Assembly: GCA_030077755.1 (NCBI GenBank)
Contig: JAQJZZ010000010.1
Coordinates: 5,394,001-5,458,000 of the forward strand
Length of the DNA stretch: 64,000 bases
Origin: Filosporella fistucella
Lineage: Eukaryota > Ascomycota > Leotiomycetes > Helotiales
Direction: 5' to 3'
In this document: one piece after another, positions 1 through 11,221 of the stretch
How the letters are laid out: each line of letters opens with the position of its first letter
Position numbering within the stretch: the stretch's first letter is position 1
The notes under the pieces: generated by a model
The model's input: only the letters and a program-made list of their open reading frames with translations
Database searches by the model: none
What the model was told of the DNA's origin: nothing
Position numbers and translations under genes: made by a program

Positions 1-1741
1 TAGTCAGGGGCTGGAGAGCTCTGCAGAAGACGTCAGGATATTTGCAACTGTAACAGTGCTGAAACTTGTCAAGAGCGGCGGTAAAGCTTTGCTACCCTTC
101 GTGCCAAATCTAGTCGAGCAATTATTGGGATTGCTGAGTACGATGGAACAAGAGGGAGTAGATTATATCTACCTGCGAGCTGCTCAGTATAACCTGACTG
201 AAGGACAAATCGATAACGCGAGATCAAGAGCTGTCTCACAGTCTCCACTTATGGAATCTATTGAGCGTTGTCTCGATCTCTTAGATGAGCCTGCAATGAA
301 AGATCTTGCACCACGCCTGGAAAACGCCATTAAGACAACTATTGGCATGCCCTCGAAAATGGGGTGCGCCGCCGTACTTGTCAGCCTAGCAACTAGACAC
401 TCATTTGTTTTTCGGCCTTGTGCGGATCAGTTCATGAAGGTGGTCCAAAAGTCGGTCCTCGACAGGAATAATACTGTCAGCGCTGCCTATGCAAGATCGG
501 CTGGCTACCTGTCCCGCTTAGGATCCGATGACGCTTTATTACGGCTTGCTGCTTATGCTAAAGAGCTATACTTCAAGGCTGAGGATGAGACCCGGCGTCA
601 GGTAGCTGGCGAATTGGTTTACGCTGTTTCCAAATTTGCGACTGATCGGTTCAACGCACTTGCAGCGGAATTCCTCCCTTTTATATTCTTTGGAAAGCAC
701 GATTTTGATGAACATGTAAAAGAGCAATTCGAGAAGACGTGGAGCGAGAATGTTGGTGGACCTCGCGCCGTCCTTCTCTATTCGAAGGAAATCAATGCTC
801 TAGCTGTTGAGTGTCTTGAATCCCCAAAATGGGCAATCAAGCACACTGCTGCTCTGACAATAGCGGATGTCGTCACGTCGTCCGGGGCAGAACTCAGCCG
901 GGAAAACGCAGCATCCATATGGCCCCCTCTAGAGAAAGCACTTTCGCTGAAAACCTTCGATGGTAAAGAGAAAGTACTGCAGGCATTCGTTAAGTTCTCT
1001 AAATCAGGCAAATCGCTTTGGGGTTCTGAGCCTGGCATTGCGGCTCAGATGCAGAAGATAGCTACTCGAGAAGCCAAACGCAACAATGATATCTATCGAC
1101 CACATGCCTTTGCTAGCCTTGGCGAATATGCAGAGCAGCGAACAGACATAGATATGTTTGCTGAGGTCTGCAGCGTTGTGGCACCATCTCTTGAGGAATA
1201 TACCAGCGAAGACAAAATGGATACATCTGACGATACCAAAACAGGCGAAAAGTCCCACGAAGCCTCGACAATCACATCTGGAGTTTCGGCTCTTTTCCGA
1301 GCTGTGAATATCAAGTGCCTTGATCCTTCGCCTACCAGCCATCTTCAACCCCTCCTGGACACCATTAAGAAAGTGGTAGGAGCTACTAATATCACTGTTG
1401 CTACGAGCCTCACAATCTACGAACGTGCCAAAGTTATGTTTGACGGTCTCCGGAAACAAACCCATTCTCGAGAATCTGACCAATATGAGGTGGCGCTTGG
1501 ATTTTACTCTGTTCTGGGTGTCCAAACTGGCGCTGGTACTGAAATCATGAGGCTGAAAAGAGCTCAAGCAGCCGAGATGATCGTAAACTGTCTCGACAGT
1601 GGTGTCTTTGGGATGCCTGGTAAAGAAAGAGATCAATGCAAAGGTGCAATGAAGGAAATGACCAGCGAAGGAAGAAGAAATGAGCGTTCCCTGGGGGTCC
1701 AGACAGTGATCGATAGAGTTTTGAAGGCATTGGAAATATGA
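1..1741 (+). CDS. ECM29: Proteasome component ECM29, C-terminal part (5' end outside the window)
   Basis: The frame is already open at base 2 and runs without interruption to the TGA at 1739-1741, so this is the 3' end of a gene that begins upstream. About 579 residues are visible. They are almost wholly alpha-helical HEAT/ARM-like repeats, with ECM29-type segments such as MLGLLSTMEQEGVDYIYLRA-like text near the start and a stretch around KMGCAAVLVSLATRHS. A short acidic insert (EDKMDTSDDTK) lies near the middle. ECM29 is a very large HEAT-repeat scaffold that tethers the 20S core to the 19S regulatory particle and takes part in proteasome quality control. No intron is needed in the visible part. 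The next gene starts 440 bp downstream on the same strand. The family call is confident, although it rests on recall of the family's C-terminal pattern and not on an alignment. Confidence 0.85.
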   Translation, partial: SQGLESSAEDVRIFATVTVLKLVKSGGKALLPFVPNLVEQLLGLLSTMEQEGVDYIYLRAAQYNLTEGQIDNARSRAVSQSPLMESIERCLDLLDEPAMKDLAPRLENAIKTTIGMPSKMGCAAVLVSLATRHSFVFRPCADQFMKVVQKSVLDRNNTVSAAYARSAGYLSRLGSDDALLRLAAYAKELYFKAEDETRRQVAGELVYAVSKFATDRFNALAAEFLPFIFFGKHDFDEHVKEQFEKTWSENVGGPRAVLLYSKEINALAVECLESPKWAIKHTAALTIADVVTSSGAELSRENAASIWPPLEKALSLKTFDGKEKVLQAFVKFSKSGKSLWGSEPGIAAQMQKIATREAKRNNDIYRPHAFASLGEYAEQRTDIDMFAEVCSVVAPSLEEYTSEDKMDTSDDTKTGEKSHEASTITSGVSALFRAVNIKCLDPSPTSHLQPLLDTIKKVVGATNITVATSLTIYERAKVMFDGLRKQTHSRESDQYEVALGFYSVLGVQTGAGTEIMRLKRAQAAEMIVNCLDSGVFGMPGKERDQCKGAMKEMTSEGRRNERSLGVQTVIDRVLKALEI

Positions 1742-2181
1742 TAGACAGATCGCATTAGATTTAGAGCATACTAGCCTAAAAATTAATATCATCGTTCATA
1801 ATTTATGCTATGCTTCGAGAGTTTGAGAGTTTTCCACACATAGCTCACAGCTCTACAGTCATGTTTCGGGTTGTAGTCGCATAAATCTCAATACTACACC
1901 CAATAACAATGACTTATTAGTGAGGTGTCTAAATAATATTGAATCTGCTCCCTCAGGCTCGGGCCAGCCCTAACGTAACTCGGAAAGATTCCGATTCCCT
2001 CAACTGCCTGGGTAGTAGTCCACGACCTGGAGTGACGGGAGGTGGGACCCGACCGGACATTTTGTGTGATGGCCTTGCAGCCTGCGTCACCAGGCACAAA
2101 TAAATTTCCACTCAAGCTGGACCAATTCAAGCTCCAATTGCATGACTTCGTCACGCGCATCACAAAGCCCAGCCAGCTACA
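1742..2181. other. Intergenic: ECM29 3' side and URA6 leader
   Basis: 440 bp with no gene. It contains an upstream ATG at 2069 whose frame overlaps the URA6 start out of frame, which could lower URA6 translation if transcription starts upstream of it. No other signal is evident. Confidence 0.4.
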
Positions 2182-3222
2182 ATGGCTCAACAAATACCCC
2201 TTCTTTTCTCGCGGCGAGTCTGCCAACAATCATCTCCCTTCCCTCGAATTTCTCAATCAATAAGTCGAACCGTTCGAGCTCCGATCCGTAATCCAGTCCC
2301 CCGACGAAGCTACGCAAGTGGTCCCAACCCTACTCCTGGGAAGAATCCTTTCAGGATTTGGCCTTTCATTGCCATTACACTTGGAGGATCTGGAATATAT
2401 GCTTTGATGGTTAAGAGTCGAGCTGGTATGACATCTTCCTATGTTATATGTTAATTTCAAGGATCTGTATCTTGGCACAGCTCCTACTATCGTCAAACAC
2501 TTGCCCTGATAACTCCATTAAATGTACTCAATCCTTTCATAAACTGATCGCTCCCTCTAGAAATGGCAGCCAGAAATCAAGCCCAAATCGCCGCCCCTTC
2601 AAAGTCTACCCCTACTTTCTCTCCCGACGACGTCACCGTTATTTTTGTCCTCGGTGGGCCAGGTGCTGGCAAAGGCACCCAATGTGCGAACCTAGTCCGC
2701 GACTACAACTTCACACATCTCTCTGCTGGAGACCTGCTTCGTGCGGAGCAACAGCGTGAAGGATCTGAATTCGGAGAGCTGATTAAGAGCTACATTAAGG
2801 ATGGCAAGATCGTTCCCATGGAAGTAACCGTCCAACTTCTCGAGAACGCCATGCAAGATGTAGTTTCAAAAGCTCCATCAAAGAAAGGCAAATTCCTCAT
2901 CGATGGTTTCCCACGCAAGATGGACCAGGCCTTAAAATTTGAGGAGACAGTTTGCCCAAGCAAATTCGTGCTCTTTTTCGATTGCCCAGAGGAGGAGATG
3001 CAAAGACGCTTGATGGAGAGAGGGAAGACCAGCGGACGGGCCGACGATAACGCAGAGAGCATTCAGAAGCGATTCAAGGTATTCGTGGAAACCAGTATGC
3101 CGGTTGTGGATTACTTTGGTGAGCAGGATCGGGTGGTCAAGGTCGTTGCAACTAAGACCCCGGATGAAGTGTACAAGGAGACCAGGGCGAAGCTAGAGCA
3201 GAGATTGGGGAAGAACTTCTAG
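2182..3222 (+). CDS. URA6: UMP-CMP kinase with N-terminal mitochondrial/membrane-anchor exon
   Basis: Two exons, 2182-2425 and 2561-3222 (intron 135 nt, GTATGA...CTCTAG), give 301 aa. Exon 2 is the whole catalytic domain. It has the P-loop GGPGAGKGTQC (about residues 113-123), the nucleotide-monophosphate segment HLSAGDLLR, the motif DGFPRKMDQA and the lid RGKTSGRADDN, all typical of the adenylate-kinase-like UMP/CMP kinases. The enzyme phosphorylates UMP and CMP to the diphosphates. Exon 1 adds an Arg/Ser-rich, acid-poor leader ending in RRSYASG, like a mitochondrial presequence, and then a hydrophobic segment (WPFIAITLGGSGIYALMV). The junction reads SRAE-MAARNQ, so the exon 2 Met could also start a soluble form of about 219 aa. 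Yeast Ura6 is about 204 aa and lacks such a leader. The kinase call is very secure. The leader's role is inferred. Confidence 0.92.
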
Positions 3223-3714
3223 ATGATGTGTTCATACGCTACTAGATGGGCGAATCTAAATAGAGGGCTGTTAGAGTAGGGCTTGATAACTTGTATTAAT
3301 TCACATTGGTAGTGATAGCGAGCCTAACCAATGCAACATGTTTTATATATCAACCAGAATCCTTTCTCTTGAAGCTACTTATTTGGTGTGTCCTAGACAT
3401 ATGGCACATATCCTCCAGAGTGGGACTTGCCACTCGAATTATTGCTTGGGCAAATCTGTCTGAGACACACCCGGAACATTACACAGCTTCATCCGAGATT
3501 TATGGCATAGGGAGTAAGTTCAACGCATTTCATTAGCTGTGGTGTACTGATCGAGTATATCTCGTTCTAAACCATAGCCTGAAGTCTTCCTGCACCATGC
3601 CAGATGCTATGCCGCCGTTGTACAATCAAATCATCTATAACGCCATCGCAAATTTTGGGACTTCCGGAGAATGAAGAGGACTGAAGATACTGTGAGCCAA
3701 TTTTAGCAAACAGT
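3223..3714. other. Intergenic between convergent URA6 and eIF3m
   Basis: 492 bp between two gene 3' ends. It probably holds both 3' UTRs. I see no coding signal in it. Confidence 0.5.
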
Positions 3715-5109
3715 TCAGTCGGTACCCATCTCAACCATATCTCTGCCGCCGATTCGTCGTCCAGCACCCATTCCAGATGCACCCGCAACCTTACGCTCAA
3801 CCTCATGCATTTCACGCTCCTTCTGTGCTTCGGCTGCTTGACGTTCCCGGCTGATCACATCCTTGACTGCCTTCAGGCTCTCCTTCCATTGATCGAGTCT
3901 CGTAGCCACCTCACGCCATTGTTTCTCTCCGAAAACTCTGTACGTAGTGCGGTGAACCAGGAAAACCTTCTTCTGTTGTGAAAGCTTGCCCTCAATCAAA
4001 CCAGCACGGATAACATCGATAACCCACATCTCAACGTCCTCAACTGGAATTTGGAGAGCCTTCGCAATGCGCTTGTACTCGAGCTCCCTGCTGTTGACGC
4101 TGGCCGCAACACTGGCAAGAGTGAGCAACCTCATCTTGCGGTGAAGCTTGCTGTTATCAAGACCTTGCTCCTCGATCCATCCTTCATTCTCGTCCCTAAA
4201 GTCGTTGTAGTCCTCCAGCTCCTTCTCAGAAAAGATCTCAAGGAGCTCGGAATAAATTGGATGTGAGTCACTAAGAGCTTGAACGGCGGGTAGGGAAGTA
4301 AGGTCATGGAAATCGTAGTGGGTGCTGGCGAGAAGAGCGAATTTAAGAGCGCGGAGAGAAAGATTTTGGGCTTCGGTGGAGGATACCTCAGAAGCGTCGA
4401 AAGTGCGAATGGCTTTGAGAAGATATTGGTAGGATTGCCTAAATTGTTAGACTCGTTGTATTGCCTCCGATTTGTGTTAAACTCACTCATCTTCACCGGA
4501 GTCTTCAGCGACCTCCGCGATTTGGCAATACAGCTTGCGCTGATCTTCCTCGTCCACATCCCACTCAACAATCCATCCATCTAATCCCTTCAATTGTGGC
4601 CGCAACATCTCATATAGACCGCTCGTCTTGACCAATCGTAGAATCGCCTGGAAAACATTGAATCGAACCTCATTTTCTGGGGAGAGAAGATTGAAGATCG
4701 TGGTGAGAACACAAAGCGCAAGGCCTGGACCATTGGCTGGGGAGGACGTGATTGGCTTCGAAAGGTTATCGCAGATTCTTGGAAGGAACATATTCACGCT
4801 GGGTGACTGGAGAACGAGGTAAACAAGGAGGTTATATGCCGATACAAACTCCTTCTCGGGCGTATTGTTGAGTGCGATGGACGCGGTGACAAGTTTCTTG
4901 AGTACCTCATCCTTCTTGTTCTCCTCGAGGAGGGGTTGGATCTCGGGTCCGATCTTCAAATAGTCAGCCAACTCTTGCGCCAGATCGGCGAAAGAGCCAT
5001 CGATGAAGATATGTTGCATAGCAGGTGCCATATTTGCTGTATCTGCTGCGGCACACTGTAGTTTGAATGCAACGGGATCCCATTTGATCTCACGACTTGG
5101 TAAAGGCAT
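3715..5109 (-). CDS. Eukaryotic translation initiation factor 3 subunit M (eIF3m)
   Basis: Two exons on the minus strand, 5109-4487 and 4438-3715, with a 48-nt intron (GTGAGT, branch TCTAACA, TTTAG), give 448 aa. The start is the ATG giving [13 protein letters not shown]. The N-terminal half is helical ([22 protein letters not shown], trimmed here). Next comes the region ending [18 protein letters not shown]-terminal PCI/winged-helix module follows with the diagnostic run [20 protein letters not shown]. The tail is basic and Gly-rich. eIF3m is a PCI subunit of the eIF3 complex that prepares 40S ribosomes for initiation. The length agrees with fungal orthologues. The splice keeps the frame continuous through [17 protein letters not shown]. 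It is convergent with URA6. Confidence 0.92.
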
Positions 5110-5261
5110 TTTCGTGTGCGAGATGCGGCCGCTAGCGTGACGCTAAGCTCGATGTGAATGTGGGGTTGTTTGGACGAAAATCGTGAGGTTGTAGAGGGGA
5201 AGCGATGCTGTGAGATACATCCACCTGATGAAGAATCAAGGACAGCGTCAATCAACGATAA

Positions 5262-5520
5262 CTCACGCTTGAGGTAGTTGGAAAGCGTGCGTCTAAACTC
5301 GTCGACTAGAAATTTACAAGAAAGACGATGTCCTTTTACTTATACCTTAGCTCACGCACGAGGTAGTTGCATGGCGTGCATCTAAAGACGTCGATTTGAA
5401 GTTTACAATTAAGACGATGCCCTTTGTTTATACCTTAGCTCATGCACGAGATAGTTGCAAGGAAGTCAAACACATCGACTTAGTAAATATATCAAAGACG
5501 ACGAAAGGAATTCATAAATG
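5262..5520. repeat. About 88-bp tandem repeat, three degenerate copies
   Basis: Copies begin with CTCACGC-YGAGGTAGTTG at 5262, 5351 and 5439 (periods 89 and 88 bp). The first two share most of their length, including AAGACGATG and TATACCTTAG near the end. The third is diverged and ends about 5520. The array lies 150 bp upstream of the eIF3m start. The rest of the gap, 5521-5914, shows no gene. Confidence 0.8.
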
Positions 5521-5914
5521 AAGCATGACAGATGCAAGGCAGTTTGATAGGGGATATTGACCCGACAAATCCATCATAGATGAGTATTTGCAGGGTTGAA
5601 TGCTCCCAACTTGTGTGTTTGGAGTAGCTATCTAGCAGAACTTTCCAAGCCCGTGGAGACAAAGCTCAAAACACGCAGAAAGAATATCACAGAGTGGATT
5701 TACCTTATACCTATCTTCTATTGTGTATAATGCTTAACGTCTTTTTCTCAGTCGATTTCGCACATGTAATTGTTCTCACCCTGAATCTCGATTGATCATA
5801 CATAAGTTTATCCACATTGCCCAAAGAACGACAGCATTTTTGGCCTCTGGCCATCATATCTGCACGTTCTTGGGGGAGCTAAGGGGTTTACAAACATGCT
5901 ATCTCTTTTATGCT

Positions 5915-7714
5915 TCAATCGACGAAGAGCAATTCACGGAAATAGTTTTCCAATTCCGCTACTGAGTCTGCTTTCAGGTTGGCTGCGGTCGCGACCCATC
6001 CGTCTGGTCTCAACACGACTAAGCCACCCTTCGTTTCATCAATTCCATATCTGACATGGGCTGTCTTCTCCGCATCGTACAGCACTTTTCCAAGTGGCAT
6101 GACGCCTAACAGCTCGTATGCCGAGGGCCCAGTCATAGATGGAATTGTCAGCCATGAGATGGGAAGGCTCAAATTGGAGAAGACCTTCGACCTCTCAACT
6201 GTATCTACGAATGAATTAAGAGCTTCAGAAGTGTATTTCGGATCTCCGGCAAATATAAGAATATGAAATCGAGCATTGTTCGGAGCTTCTTTGTAAAGCC
6301 TAGTTGCTTCATTCGTACCTGGCTTTCGGAGTTGAACATCAGGTCCCCTTTGGCCTGGAGTCACTGGTGCTGAGCTTGAAGCTGATTCCAAGGATCCCTT
6401 TTTATTCAGTGCGTTAAGGTCAAACGCAATGCTGAGGCCCGAGGTAAACGTTGAAGCTTCATCCATAACCACTCCGAGGATCTCATTCGGGTCTGCATTT
6501 GGATCGCCTTTCCAGCCTAGCGGCAGTTGCATAGTCATCAATCTCGAAATATCCTTGTCATAATTGATGAGCTTTTGCACATTGGGTAGCCTCTCGCTTT
6601 CATATGTGTTCAAAAGCGAAGCTGGGGCAAGACCACGGAGTACAAGAGCTAATTTCCATCCAAGATTACAGGCGTCGTGCATACCAGTATTCATTCCCTG
6701 GGCAGCTCCGGAGCTGTGCGTGTGGCAGGCATCTCCGGCAAGGAAAACAGAGCCTTTCACGAAGAAGTTTCGTGCTATCCTTTGTCCAACAGAGTAGACA
6801 GTATACCAGTCCACCCGTTTGAACTCCAGCCTGAATGGCCTCACGGAAGCGATAGCTTCTGCTACAGCCGCAGCCTCATCGAACTCGGGGTACTGTTTTT
6901 GTCGTTCCGCAGTAAATGCAAAGCCAATCCTCGTAGCACCATGGTCCAAAGCAGCCCAAAGCACATTTCCATGAGTTGGGGATTCAATTGCACCGTAAGT
7001 CCTTGGTTTGGGCATGTCTGTGGAGATTACACCATCGATTCTAACCCATTTGTCCTCTGTCGTATTGCCGTCGAATGGGATCTCCAGTGCTCTCCTCACA
7101 AATGACTTTCCTCCGTCGGCCCCAACCAAGTATTTGCACAAGATGGTCTCTTCTTCTCCTGTAATACCATTTTTGACTTGCGCTTTGACCCTGTAGCCAC
7201 CTTCCGGCACACTCTCATCCACGACAATGTCAATCAATTCCTTCTGGCTTTCGAGTTTAACGCCGTATTCTGCTAGGTTTCGTCTGAAGATTTCCTCTTG
7301 GTATTTTTGCCGCAGCACAAGGGCAAAGTCCCATTGTGTATCTTTCATATTTTCCATGAAATACCAACCTCTACCTTGTACCTCCTCCCCGTTTCTGTCG
7401 TAACTCACTGTTTTCCGACAAGCAAAGCATTGCTGAGCCAATTCATCTGCAAGCCCTAGCTGGTCAAGAATCTCACTTGACCGTGGGTAGAGTGTTATGG
7501 CTCTGCCGTAATTGTCCTGGGAAGACTTGGAGTATTTCTCGATGATTGCTATAGAAGACGAGTGTCCAAATTTGGCAAGTTGGAAAGCAGTGATGAGACC
7601 TAACGATACGTCAGGATTGGTTCAGAACGAAAGGACGGCTAAATTCTTACCAACCGGGCCACCACCAACGACGAGAACATCGAGATGCCGGATTGTTTTC
7701 TCAATGCTACCCAT
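5915..7714 (-). CDS. FAD-dependent aromatic hydroxylase (phenol hydroxylase / PheA-TfdB type)
   Basis: Two exons, 7714-7651 and 7599-5915, with a 50-nt intron (GTAAG...CGTTAG), give 582 aa. The short first exon supplies the FAD dinucleotide motif GGGPVG (residues 17-22), and exon 2 continues with the beta-alpha-beta fold to IIEK. The second FAD signature VGADGG is at about 180-185. GDACHTHSSGAAQGMNTG starts at 310 and is the third FAD/ribityl motif. The last 170 residues fit the thioredoxin-like dimerisation domain of phenol-hydroxylase relatives. These flavoproteins use NADPH and O2 to hydroxylate phenolic substrates. The exact substrate cannot be read from sequence. It is the first of five same-strand catabolic genes, which also include a CYP504 hydroxylase, so a role in aromatic breakdown is a fair inference. 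Confidence 0.85.
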
Positions 7715-8299
7715 TATGAGGAAGTACGTTCTAGAGTGTATATGATGGGGGTGGAGAAAGGTTCGTACTCAAAAACGCTGTAACAAACTTTAATATGTGA
7801 ACCAAAGAGCTGGAGCAAGATTTACTGCACGTCACTTCTCACACTAAGCTACCAATCTCCTCAGCATGTAATTTGAGACTGCCCACTTTTCAAAATGTGG
7901 CGGGATTCAGATTCGAGATGATTGGCCTCATCAAGTATAAGCTGTTTCTTTTACTTGATGTTGATAACGATTGCCTTATCGCTGCCCCGCCATGCATTGT
8001 GGATTGGCCGATACTCAGACTCCTTCAACCCCACCTTTGCATACGCTGGATAACGTTTGAGACGCACCAGTACTAATAAGGGATGTATAGGCACTGAAGA
8101 TAAATGCCTCCTTGGGGAGCCTCCGGATCGAGTTCGATTTGGTAGAATTGTGGTGAATCGATATATGAGAGATTTTAGTCCCAATCAGGGAGACTGGATT
8201 TCGCAAGGTACTAGCAGCAAGAATATTCACGTATGTCTTTGGACACCAGGATGGCAAGTAAATTTAGTGTTGGGGATATTCTATCGATAAATTCCAACT
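7715..8299. other. Intergenic, promoter side of the FAD hydroxylase
   Basis: 585 bp between the 5' end of the FAD hydroxylase and the 3' end of the dihydropyrimidinase. It is AT-rich, and I see no gene or repeat. Confidence 0.4.
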
Positions 8300-9934
8300 C
8301 TAGAAATTTTCCACATCCCATTCCTCCTGACTTCTACTTCCGGCCAACGAGCTCACACCTCGATTTAAAAATTGACCATAACCTTTCTTTCCAAGCAAAC
8401 CACCCTCGTCCTTTGCCCAAACTACCTCACCCCTCAGAACCGTATACCTTGGCCATTGTTTCATTGTTCTCCCCTCATAAGGCGTATAGTCTACATTGTG
8501 ATGTAACATCTCGTTCTTCAAGACGATATCCTTCATTCCATCAGGATACCAAATCGTGAGATCAGCATCACTTTGCCCGGGAATCAGAGCTCCTTTCCTC
8601 GGATACAACCCGTACAACTTTGCTGCATTGGTTGATGTTACTTCGACAAACTTTTGTAGTTGCAGTCGGTTTGCTGACAGTGCGAGTGCGAGTCTAGTTT
8701 CCACACCTGGACATCCATTCGGAATGTATTTGAAATGACCAACTGGGTACTCCTCGTTGATACATGTCTTCTTGCCTTTCTCTCCATCATCAAACAAGAA
8801 CGGACAATGGTCTGAACTTAGCACTGTGAATGTACCATTCTCCAATCCTTTCCATATTCCCTCGTGATCCTGTTCGCCTTCTCTAGGCGGAGGTGAGCAG
8901 ACGCACTTAGCTCCCTCAAAGCCTGGTTTATCGAGATCCTTTCTTGTTAGGGTAAAGTATTGCGGGCATGTCTCGGCATAGACTGGAAGCCCCTTCTTCT
9001 GTGCATCCGCGATATGCTGGGCTGCAATTGGCGAAGAGACATGAACGATGAGTATGGGAACATCAATGAAGCTGCTCAAGCTGATAGCTCTGTAAGTCGC
9101 TTCGATTTCTGCAACTGGCGGATGGCTGTTGACGTGGTATTTTGGAGCAAATAACTTCTTCTCTTCCAGTTTCTTGATTGTCCAATCGATGATTGCACCA
9201 TTTTCAGCGTGGATCATAGTTACGATTTTCTGTCGTCGAGCCTCGAACAGAACATCTAGAATCTCGGAATCTTGAAGTTGGAGGGCTTCGTATGTCATAT
9301 AAATTTTAAGAGAGGATATACCAGCTGCTCGAAGGGCAGCGAATTCAGAGATGGCGACTGGGCCAGCATTGGAGCAAATGAGGTGGAAGGAATAGTCCGA
9401 ATAGCAATTGTCTGTGGCTCGAGCGTGTGTCGCTGCTAAGGCAGAGAGGAGCGAGGGTTCTGATTTGCGTTGAGGGGCGAAGGTGATCAAAGTAGTGGTT
9501 CCTCCACAAATGGCAGATCTGGTGCCTGGAGTAGTATTAGAAATATTTAGCAAAACCAAAGGTTTGTCTTGCCAGTCTCATAATTATCTGCAGTTTCTCC
9601 TTTACCGAACAATGGAGGTTCATCCAAATGACTACGCTTAATTCAGCCTCAATTCCTGACAATCAGAAGTCAAAATCGTGGTTTACACATGAGCATCAAC
9701 ACCTCCAGGCTATCTAGTCAACAAAAGCTTCTTCTGAGTGAGGATGTTCCTACTTACCATGACCATCCCGCCTTCGACATCTATTGTCTTTTTGGACTTA
9801 AAATCCCCAAGCTCCCCTCTCTTCACAACCTTCGCGACTTTCCCATCCTTAACAGCAATATCAAACTCGCCCGTCTCCTGATCTGTCACCACCACTCCAT
9901 TCAAAACGAGCAAATCGTACTCGTAGTCTGCCAT
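8300..9934 (-). CDS. Dihydropyrimidinase / hydantoinase (cyclic amidohydrolase)
   Basis: Four exons, 9934-9758, 9709-9687, 9631-9573 and 9525-8300, give 494 aa. Exon 2 is only 23 nt, and intron 3 has a GC donor (G|GCAAGA...CCAG). The splices rebuild DAHVHLDEP (metal His66 and His68) and YETGTRSAICGGTTT exactly as in the family. Other metal ligands are Lys160 in SSLKIYMTY (the carboxylated Lys), His192 in MIHAENG, His248 in VHVSSP and Asp325 in SSDHCPF. The enzyme opens dihydrouracil/dihydrothymine, or related 5-substituted hydantoins, to N-carbamoyl acids in the cytosol. The length fits eukaryotic dihydropyrimidinases (about 500-540 aa). The product is the substrate type of the M20 amidohydrolase four kb upstream on the same strand (14111-15459). 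Confidence 0.93.
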
Positions 9935-10354
9935 GTCTGCGCTTTAGTGCAAGGATTTTGCTAAATCAGGTTCAATCCCAATGCTGGGGAAAATATATTT
10001 TGTATTTTCTGACAAGCAAAGAAGCGGAGCCATTTTGAGAGACGTGAAGAAATGTATACATCCCCACCTTTGGGACTGATTGTCAAGCCCATTTTCCTTA
10101 TCGCCGGCTACTGTATCTGGGTGAGGCCACCTGGAGCAGACGGACACCACCGAACACCGCCGAAGTGGGGTGAAATATTTCGGTTGTGCCCCTGAACCCC
10201 TTTGTGCGGGACAGTCGGGCGAATTGCCGATGGCTGCTCAAGTGGGTGCAGATGTAGAACTCAGATCAAAGATACCACGCCAATTGGGAGAATTCGGATA
10301 CACTATTCTCAATACTTCGATTCGCCACCTTGATAGGTATCTTCGAGCTCCTCT
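9935..10354. other. Intergenic, promoter side of dihydropyrimidinase
   Basis: 420 bp with a short GC-rich patch around 10125-10175 (repeated CACCGAACACCGCCG). No coding potential is recognised. Confidence 0.4.
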
Positions 10355-11221
10355 CTACACAACCAATCTTTTTCTCCTTCCATCACTGCTGCAACTCATA
10401 AACCTCCACTGCCGACTCTTCCACATAGGGACCAAATTTTTCAAAATCCAAGCCACCGGAGCAGGTATGTTTGGATGGTTCTTCCACATTCCGTCCTCAA
10501 ATTCAACAAATTCCATATTGTTAAGGAACATTGGCATTACATTGAAGACGAAATCAACGCTGATCGCCTTCTTGCCCTGCTCCTGCTCAATTGCAACAAG
10601 ATCGAACTGTTGTCTATTAGATGAAGTGAATCGCGATAAGGCGAGAATCGACTGAGGTTCTGCTGCGAGATGTAGATATAGTGGCGAGGAGAATGAATCC
10701 ATGATCTTCAAGAGCTCGGATGGTCGAAATGCTTTTGGCATTTTCGGGTCACATAAGTAGTCCTTCATAGCTTTCAGGCCCACATGGAAAGCAGCTGGTA
10801 TGTCGTTAGTGCACTTAATTGCAGAGAACCAAGCAAATACCGTACCATGCTGTTCAACTTCTCCGTCCATGACCCCTTTCTGACCAGTCGCCCTCTCGAT
10901 CGCAGGGAAGTAGTACACTTCTTCATGATAATGATGTTCTTCAACTAGCCTATGCCATGCGAGGGAATAGTCAATGAAATCCGTATGGTCCGAAACAGGT
11001 ATTCTCGTAGCTTGTTGGTAGATGCTATTGAAACCTCTAATCAGAGAATTGTGAGAGATGACCATGTGGCTGGCTGCCATTGTGAAGCTGTCTTTCTATA
11101 TAAAATCAGACTGTTCTCGAAAGCAAGTTGTATAGTATACCTTTCCAGTCTCGAAGGCTGGAGTTGCTAGGAGTTTCAGTGGATGATCTTCATGAAGATG
11201 AGGATTATGTTCAGAAGCCAT
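10355..11221 (-). CDS. Hemerythrin-like (HHE cation-binding) protein
   Basis: Three exons, 11221-11141, 11095-10846 and 10794-10355, give 256 aa. Exon 1 encodes MASEHNPHLHED... and is joined by a 45-nt intron. The second intron (10845-10795, 51 nt, GTACGG, branch CACTAAC, ACCAG) is a multiple of three and open, so an unspliced reading adds 17 residues. Splicing gives EQHAAFHVGL, which matches the family. The His/Glu pattern is ISHNSLIRG, AWHRLVEEHHYHEEVYYFPAIE, EQHAAFH and YLHLAAE. These are the expected metal-binding helices of a four-helix bundle that binds iron, O2 or other small ligands. The physiological role of fungal HHE proteins is largely unknown. The Trp/Arg-rich C-terminus (WKSRQWRFMSC) is also typical. 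It sits inside the catabolic run, so a link to oxygen or metal handling is only inference. Confidence 0.88.

Noticed and set aside
1004..1792. 262-codon minus frame opposite ECM29
   Set aside because: It is antisense to a strongly conserved coding frame and has no family match.
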